The notes beneath the pieces are model-generated. The model was given only the letters and a program-made list of their open reading frames with translations, ran no database searches and had not been told where the DNA came from. Below are positions 58,452 through 64,000 of a stretch of DNA of 64,000 nucleotides, piece by piece. Origin of the DNA: Lysobacter sp. ISL-50 (GTDB lineage Bacteria; Pseudomonadota; Gammaproteobacteria; Xanthomonadales; Xanthomonadaceae). The translations under genes and the position numbers were made by a program. Position 1 is the first letter of the stretch, and every line of letters starts with the position of its first letter. Location: assembly GCF_018612875.1 (NCBI RefSeq), contig NZ_JAGGRI010000016.1:19643-83642 (forward strand), read 5' to 3'.

Positions 58452-59321
58452 ATGTCCGAAACCTCCGCGACTCCCGTCTGGACCGTCTGGCCCGCCCCGG
58501 CCAAGCTGAACCTGTTCCTGCGCATCACCGGCCGCCGCGCCGATGGCTATCACCTGCTGCAGACCGTGTTCCGCCTGCTGGACTGGGGCGACACCATCCG
58601 TTTGCGTACCCGAGAGGACGGCCGGGTGGTCCGCCACGGCGCCTCGGTGGCGGGCGTGGCGGAGCAGGACGACCTCACCGTGCGGGCCGCGCTGCTGCTG
58701 AAAAAAGAGGCCAACAGCGGTCAAGGTGCGGATATCGTCATCGAAAAGCGTATCCCGGCGGGCGGTGGTTTCGGCGGAGGCTCCTCCGATGCGGCCACCG
58801 TCCTGGTGGCCTTGGATGCCCTGTGGGGCACGAATCTGGGCGTGGACCGGCTGGCCGAGCTGGGCCTGCGTCTCGGCGCCGACGTCCCCGTCTTCGTCCG
58901 CGGCGAGAACGCCTGGGCCGAAGGCGTCGGCGAAGCGCTGCGGCCGATCGAGCTGCCGCCGGCCTGGTACGTGCTGGCCGATCCCGGCGTTCATGCGCCG
59001 ACCGCGGTTTTATTCCAGTCAACTGAATTGACTCGCGATGCCGCGCCCGCGACAATGTCGGACTTCGTTTCGGGTAAGCCGCTCGGGAATGCGTTCGAGC
59101 CGGTACTGCGTCAGCGTGAAACCGCCGTCGAGGCGGCTTTCGCTGCACTGTCGGGTATCGGTTCGCCACGCCTGACCGGCTCGGGCAGCGGGTGTTTCGT
59201 CGAGTTCGCCACGCGCGAATCCGCCGAAGCGGCGCTGGCGCGACTGCCTGCCGGCCTTCGGGCCTGGACGGCCGCCGGCGCAAGGCGTTCTTCGCTGCGC
59301 AGCGCGCTTGAAGCTAAGTAA
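58452..59321 (+). CDS. ispE: 4-diphosphocytidyl-2-C-methyl-D-erythritol kinase
   Basis: A 289-residue GHMP kinase: [30 protein letters not shown]-binding [17 protein letters not shown] and the C-terminal [11 protein letters not shown]. Fourth step of the non-mevalonate isoprenoid pathway. A tRNA-Gln and prs follow, the usual gammaproteobacterial order. Confidence 0.97.
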   Translation: MSETSATPVWTVWPAPAKLNLFLRITGRRADGYHLLQTVFRLLDWGDTIRLRTREDGRVVRHGASVAGVAEQDDLTVRAALLLKKEANSGQGADIVIEKRIPAGGGFGGGSSDAATVLVALDALWGTNLGVDRLAELGLRLGADVPVFVRGENAWAEGVGEALRPIELPPAWYVLADPGVHAPTAVLFQSTELTRDAAPATMSDFVSGKPLGNAFEPVLRQRETAVEAAFAALSGIGSPRLTGSGSGCFVEFATRESAEAALARLPAGLRAWTAAGARRSSLRSALEAK

Positions 59322-59343
59322 AAAAGCTGAACTGGTTTACTGC

Positions 59344-59420
59344 AGGGGCGTCGCCAAGAGGCCCAAGGCACCAGGTTTTGATCCTGGCATTCGTAGGTTC
59401 GAATCCTACCGCCCCTGCCA
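59344..59420 (+). tRNA. tRNA-Gln (anticodon TTG)
   Basis: Acceptor arms AGGGGCG/CGCCCCT with encoded CCA, anticodon stem CCAGG/CCTGG around TTTTGAT (anticodon 59378-59380), T-arm GTAGGTTCGAATCCTAC. It lies between ispE and prs. Confidence 0.96.
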
Positions 59421-59429
59421 TCAGTTGTT

Positions 59430-59505
59430 GCGGGAGTAGGGAATGGAGAATCCGGAAACGTTATAGGCGATTCCGGATTCTCGATTCCCCATTCCCGAGC
59501 CGCCC
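59430..59505. repeat. GGGAATC-repeat hairpin
   Basis: GGGAGTAGGGAATGGAGAATCCGG-type left arm and GATTCTCGATTCCCCATTCCC right arm around a short loop, between tRNA-Gln and prs. Confidence 0.75.
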
Positions 59506-59531
59506 GGTCAGAGCGAAGCGGAGTAAACAAA

Positions 59532-60491
59532 GTGCAAAACGATCGCAATCTGCTGGTTTTCAGCGGCAACGCCAACCGTTCGCTCGCCGAGGCGGTGTGC
59601 AAGGAGCTCGGCATCCGGCTCGGCAAGGCCCTCGTCGGGCGCTTCTCCGACGGCGAGGTGCAGGTCGAGATCGAAGAGAACGTGCGTCGCCAGGAGGTGT
59701 TCGTCATTCAGCCGACGAACGCGCCCACGGCGGAGAACTTCATGGAGCTGTTGGTGCTGATCGACGCGCTCAAGCGCGCATCGGTGGCCAGCGTGACCGC
59801 GGTGGTGCCGTACTTCGGCTACGCCCGCCAGGATCGCCGCCCGCGCTCCTCGCGCGTGCCGATCACCGCCAAGGTCGCGGCCAAGATGTTCAGCGCGGTC
59901 GGCGCCGACCGCGTGCTCACGGTCGATCTGCATGCCGATCAGATCCAGGGCTTTTTCGACATCCCGGTCGATAACGTCTACGCCTCGCCGCTGCTGCTCG
60001 CCGACATCTGGCGCGCGCACGGCACGGACAATCTGATCGTCGTGTCGCCCGACGTCGGCGGCGTGGTTCGCGCCCGCGCGATCGCCAAGCGGCTGGACGA
60101 TGCGGAACTGGCGATCATCGACAAGCGCCGTCCGCGCGCCAACGTCGCCACGGTGATGAACATCATCGGCGACGTGTCGGGCAAGACCTGCGTGCTGGTC
60201 GATGACATCGTCGATACCGCCGGCACCTTGTGCGCTGCCGCCGCGGCGCTGAAGGGCCAGGGCGCGCAGAAAGTCGTCGCCTACTGCACCCACCCGGTGC
60301 TGTCCGGCGCGGCGATCGACAACGTGATGAAGTCGCAGCTGGACGAGCTGGTGGTGACCGACACCATCCCGCTGACCGCCGCGGCCCGCGCCACCGGCCG
60401 TATCCGCCAGCTCAGCGTCGCCGAGCTGCTGGCCGAAACGATCCGCCGCATCGCCTTCGGCGAGTCGGTCAGTTCGTTGTACGTGGATTGA
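59532..60491 (+). CDS. prs: Ribose-phosphate pyrophosphokinase
   Basis: A 319-residue PRPP synthetase with a GTG start: [62 protein letters not shown] and the PRPP-binding [13 protein letters not shown]. It makes PRPP from ribose-5-phosphate and ATP. rplY and pth follow, the conserved order. Confidence 0.97.
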   Translation: MQNDRNLLVFSGNANRSLAEAVCKELGIRLGKALVGRFSDGEVQVEIEENVRRQEVFVIQPTNAPTAENFMELLVLIDALKRASVASVTAVVPYFGYARQDRRPRSSRVPITAKVAAKMFSAVGADRVLTVDLHADQIQGFFDIPVDNVYASPLLLADIWRAHGTDNLIVVSPDVGGVVRARAIAKRLDDAELAIIDKRRPRANVATVMNIIGDVSGKTCVLVDDIVDTAGTLCAAAAALKGQGAQKVVAYCTHPVLSGAAIDNVMKSQLDELVVTDTIPLTAAARATGRIRQLSVAELLAETIRRIAFGESVSSLYVD

Positions 60492-60492
60492 A

Positions 60493-60590
60493 TCCGGGAG
60501 TCGGGAATGGGGAATAGGGAATCGTAAAAGCAGCGCCGCGGCATCGCTTCTACCGATTCTCGATTCCCCATTCCCGATTCCCAGCTCCAA
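60493..60590. repeat. GGGAATC-repeat hairpin
   Basis: Left arm GGGAGTCGGGAATGGGGAAT and right arm ATTCCCCATTCCCGATTCCC, immediately after the prs stop; the loop is about 45 bases. Confidence 0.8.
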
Positions 60591-60665
60591 AGGCTCATCT
60601 GGTCGCGGGTGAGTCTCCCAAGCCGCCGCGAGGCGGTCCTAACGCTGCAAAGTGAGTAAACCAAC

Positions 60666-61325
60666 ATGTCCGAACACATCATCAAGGCCACTGGCCGCAA
60701 CGTCGAGGGGAAGGGTGCGAGCCGCCGCCTGCGTCGTGCCGCCAGCATCCCGGCCATCATCTACGGCGGCAGCGCCGCGCCGCAGCCGGTCCAGCTCGAC
60801 CACGAGAAGATCTGGCTCGCCAGCCAGCACGAGTGGTTCTACTCTTCGATCCTGAGCCTGGACCTCGACGGCAAGGTCGAGCAGGTGCTGCTGCGCGATA
60901 TGCAGCGTCACCCGTTCAAGCAGATCATCATGCACCTGGACTTCCAGCGCGTTGACGCCAACCAGGCGATCCGCGTGGCCGTGCCGCTGCACTTTCTCAA
61001 CGAAGACAAGTCGCCGGCCGGCAAGGCCGCCGACGTCGTGGTCACCCACGAGCTCAACGAAGTCGAAATCAGCTGCCTGCCGAAGGACCTGCCGGAGTTC
61101 CTGGAGATCGACCTGTCGGCCCTGGCCGTGGGCGACATCGTCCACCTGTCGCAGATCAAACTGCCCAAGGGCGTCGAGATCCCCGAGCTGAAGCTGGGCA
61201 AGGAACACGACGTCGCCGTCGTGATCGCCAAGCACGGCAAGGAAGAGGCCGAGCCGGCCGCCGATGCGCCGGTCGCCGACGTGCCGGCCGCCAAGGTCGC
61301 GAAGAAGGACGAAGACAAGAAGTAA
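60666..61325 (+). CDS. rplY: 50S ribosomal protein L25/general stress protein Ctc
   Basis: A 219-residue long-form L25: the N-terminal 5S rRNA-binding domain (GASRRLRRAASIPAIIYGG, HPFKQIIMHLDFQRV), the C-terminal CTC beta domain (DLPEFLEIDLSALAVGDIVHLSQIKLPKGVEI) and an Ala/Lys/Glu-rich tail. Between prs and pth as in many proteobacteria. Confidence 0.96.
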   Translation: MSEHIIKATGRNVEGKGASRRLRRAASIPAIIYGGSAAPQPVQLDHEKIWLASQHEWFYSSILSLDLDGKVEQVLLRDMQRHPFKQIIMHLDFQRVDANQAIRVAVPLHFLNEDKSPAGKAADVVVTHELNEVEISCLPKDLPEFLEIDLSALAVGDIVHLSQIKLPKGVEIPELKLGKEHDVAVVIAKHGKEEAEPAADAPVADVPAAKVAKKDEDKK

Positions 61326-61331
61326 TCGCTT

Positions 61332-61359
61332 GCCGGCACGCCTTCACCGGCGTGCCGGC
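61332..61359 (+). terminator. Hairpin after rplY
   Basis: Perfect 11-base arms GCCGGCACGCC and GGCGTGCCGGC with loop TTCACC; only a weak T-run follows, so it may pause rather than end transcription before pth. Confidence 0.6.
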
Positions 61360-61384
61360 CTGCGTTTGCGGACTGTCGTGAGTC

Positions 61385-61966
61385 ATGGCGGAATTGCGCC
61401 TGATCGTCGGCCTGGGCAACCCCGGCGCCGAATACACCCGGACCCGGCACAATGCCGGGTTCTGGTTTGTGGACGCCCTGAATGCGAAGTTCGGCGGGCG
61501 TTTCGGTCTTGAATCCAAGCTGTTCGGCGAGACCTCGAAGATCGAGATCGGCGGCCGTCCGGTGTGGCTGCTCAAGCCGGCCACCTTCATGAATCTGTCC
61601 GGCAAGTCGGTGACCGCCGCCTTGCGTTACTGGAAGATCGAGCCGGAAGAGGCGCTGCTGGCACACGATGAGCTCGACCTGCCGCCGGGTGCGGCGCGGC
61701 TCAAGTTCGACGGCGGCCACGGCGGCCAGAACGGCTTGCGCGACACCATGCAATTGCTCGGCCACGGCAAGTTCCACCGCCTGCGCGTGGGCATCGGCCA
61801 TCCCGGCCACAAGGACAAAGTCACCCCGTGGGTGCTCGGCCGTCCCGGCAAGGACGACGAAGCGGTCATCCTGCGCGCGATCGACGACGCCATCGATGTG
61901 ATGCCGCTGGCGGTCAAGGGCAATTTCATGGATGCGATGACGCAGTTGCATACGGCGAAGCCGTGA
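61385..61966 (+). CDS. pth: Peptidyl-tRNA hydrolase
   Basis: A 193-residue Pth: LIVGLGNPGAEYTRTRHNAGF with catalytic His, PATFMNLSGKSV, HDELDLPPGAARLKFDGGHGGQNGLR. It recycles peptidyl-tRNA. Start fixed by homology to LRLIVGLGNPG-type N-termini. ychF follows. Confidence 0.97.
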   Translation: MAELRLIVGLGNPGAEYTRTRHNAGFWFVDALNAKFGGRFGLESKLFGETSKIEIGGRPVWLLKPATFMNLSGKSVTAALRYWKIEPEEALLAHDELDLPPGAARLKFDGGHGGQNGLRDTMQLLGHGKFHRLRVGIGHPGHKDKVTPWVLGRPGKDDEAVILRAIDDAIDVMPLAVKGNFMDAMTQLHTAKP

Positions 61967-62036
61967 ATGGGGAATCGGGGATCGGGAATCGTCAGAACCC
62001 GCTTCTCGATTCCCGATTCTCGATTCTCTATTCCCG
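61962..62036. repeat. GGGAATC-repeat hairpin overlapping the pth stop
   Basis: GAATGGGGAATCGGGGATCGGG and CGATTCCCGATTCTCGATTC arms, filling the pth-ychF gap; the first bases overlap the pth stop codon. Confidence 0.78.
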
Positions 62037-62048
62037 GATTAAAAAGCC

Positions 62049-63140
<1,092 letters not shown>

Positions 63141-63222
63141 GTAGACTACGCGGCCCGTCCCGGATGGCCGCGGTCGCAGTCGGCGGGTCGGAAAAGATTT
63201 TAAAAAGTTGTAGGAAAGTTCG

Positions 63223-63251
63223 TTGACATCCTGAAGATCGCACGCCAGAAT
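63223..63251 (+). promoter_or_regulatory. Promoter of the tRNA-tuf operon
   Basis: Perfect -35 TTGACA at 63223-63228 and, after 17 bases, CAGAAT at 63246-63251 as -10, ending 13 bases before tRNA-Tyr. The strong -35 fits a stable RNA promoter. Confidence 0.75.
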
Positions 63252-63264
63252 TACGGGCTCTTTC

Positions 63265-63350
63265 GGAGGGATACCCAAGCGGCCAACGGGGGCAGACTGT
63301 AAATCTGCTGGCTTACGCCTTCGGTGGTTCGAATCCACCTCCCTCCACCA
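63265..63350 (+). tRNA. tRNA-Tyr (anticodon GTA)
   Basis: Class II tRNA of 86 bases with a long variable arm; acceptor GGAGGGA/TCCCTCC with encoded CCA, anticodon GTA at 63299-63301, T-arm GTGGTTCGAATCCAC. Confidence 0.96.
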
Positions 63351-63441
63351 GATGTTTCAAGCCGCATGTGTCTGGTGACAAAGCTTCAACGGTTCGACAG
63401 GCAGTGCGACAAGTTCCAACGCTGTAATGGCTGTACGCGGC

Positions 63442-63516
63442 GCGGGAGTAGTTCAATGGTTAGAGCCTCAGCCTTCCAAGCTGATAATGCGGGTTCGAAT
63501 CCCGTCTCCCGCTCCA
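63442..63516 (+). tRNA. tRNA-Gly (anticodon TCC)
   Basis: Acceptor GCGGGAG/CTCCCGC with encoded CCA, anticodon loop CTTCCAA with TCC at 63475-63477, T-arm CGGGTTCGAATCCCG. Confidence 0.96.
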
Positions 63517-63584
63517 TTGAATTCACTCTTGGCGACCCCATTGCAGCAAGGCCCGGTTGATCGGGCCGCAACACCGAGTTCCAC

Positions 63585-63660
63585 GCTCACGTAGCTCAGT
63601 CGGTAGAGCACCTCCTTGGTAAGGAGGAGGTCGAAGGTTCGATTCCTTTCGTGAGCACCA
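63585..63660 (+). tRNA. tRNA-Thr (anticodon GGT)
   Basis: Acceptor GCTCACG/CGTGAGC with encoded CCA, anticodon stem CCTCC/GGAGG around TTGGTAA (GGT at 63618-63620). The order Tyr-Gly-Thr-tuf is that of the tufB operon in E. coli. Confidence 0.96.
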
Positions 63661-63730
63661 CATCCCGCAGTATCGGCTGCTTTACCGACAGCCACCGCAA
63701 CACACAGACCACAAACGAGAAGCGACAGCC

Positions 63731-64000
63731 ATGGCTAAGGGTAAATTCGAGCGCACCAAGCCGCACGTGAACGTCGGCACGATCGGTCACGTTGACCACG
63801 GCAAGACGACGCTGACGGCGGCGCTGACCAAGGTGGGCGCTGAGCGTTTCGGTGGCGAGTTCAAGGCGTACGACGCGATCGACGCGGCGCCGGAAGAAAA
63901 GGCTCGCGGCATCACGATTTCGACGGCGCACGTGGAATACGAATCGGCGAACCGCCATTACGCGCACGTCGATTGCCCAGGCCACGCGGACTACGTGAAG
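63731..64000 (+). CDS. tuf: Elongation factor Tu (5' end, runs off the window)
   Basis: The first 90 residues of EF-Tu: [11 protein letters not shown] (G1), RGITIS switch I and [10 protein letters not shown] (G3). It brings aminoacyl-tRNA to the ribosome. Codon use here is visibly different from the accessory genes, as expected for a highly expressed gene. The frame is open to base 64000. Confidence 0.98.
   Translation, partial: MAKGKFERTKPHVNVGTIGHVDHGKTTLTAALTKVGAERFGGEFKAYDAIDAAPEEKARGITISTAHVEYESANRHYAHVDCPGHADYVK

Overview
The window is a high-GC chromosomal segment from a gammaproteobacterium of the Xanthomonadaceae, most probably a Lysobacter. The strongest taxonomic evidence is a tandem pair of lysyl endopeptidases whose residues match the lepB-lepA pair known from Lysobacter. 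A large secreted-protease arsenal, a short bacterial O-GlcNAc transferase and abundant REP-like palindromes agree with this. All placement is from reading the sequence; no search was run.

Layout. 1-10.8 kb: a REP array; an ECF sigma factor cassette (sigma, DUF3619-like, DUF3106-like; minus strand); transhydrogenase genes pntA2-pntB without the usual pntA1; DUF1456; a cytochrome P460-like protein with a membrane partner; a divergent AraC/MocR regulator pair; sufT. 11.3-41.3 kb: an accessory region dominated by secreted hydrolases. It holds four S8 subtilases, a reprolysin-like metalloprotease, two lysyl endopeptidases, an M14 carboxypeptidase and an M28 aminopeptidase. Seven of the nine end in nearly the same P (proprotein convertase) domain, and four also carry the same PKD domain. 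Interleaved are two stand-alone proteins made only of the subtilase propeptide/I9 inhibitor fold (one a lipoprotein), a lower-GC three-gene block resembling a toxin/effector module (lipoprotein, HExxH protein, coiled-coil membrane protein), and a TetR-SDR-SDR-NAD(P)-binding cluster. 41.4-53 kb: a lipoprotein, short asparaginase, DUF2069, WrbA, YihY, TlpA, acylphosphatase, DUF2145, XRE regulator, PPK2, small HTH protein, MoaB, O-GlcNAc transferase and GNAT. 53.2-64 kb: conserved housekeeping genes prfA, hemA, a TPR protein, lolB, ispE, tRNA-Gln, prs, rplY, pth, ychF, then tRNA-Tyr, tRNA-Gly, tRNA-Thr and the start of tuf.

How it fits together. The protease block looks like a nutritional or predatory exoenzyme set: endoproteases of several specificities feed peptides to a carboxypeptidase and an aminopeptidase. 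All have signal peptides and most have their own terminator, so they are probably separate transcription units. Two tandem subtilases share a duplicated upstream block with two perfect inverted repeats, suggesting a common regulator. The stand-alone I9 proteins could act in trans as periplasmic inhibitors or folding helpers; this is the most novel idea in the window and is inference.

Limits: starts are chosen by ribosome binding sites, overlaps and family length. Family names come from motifs visible in the translations.
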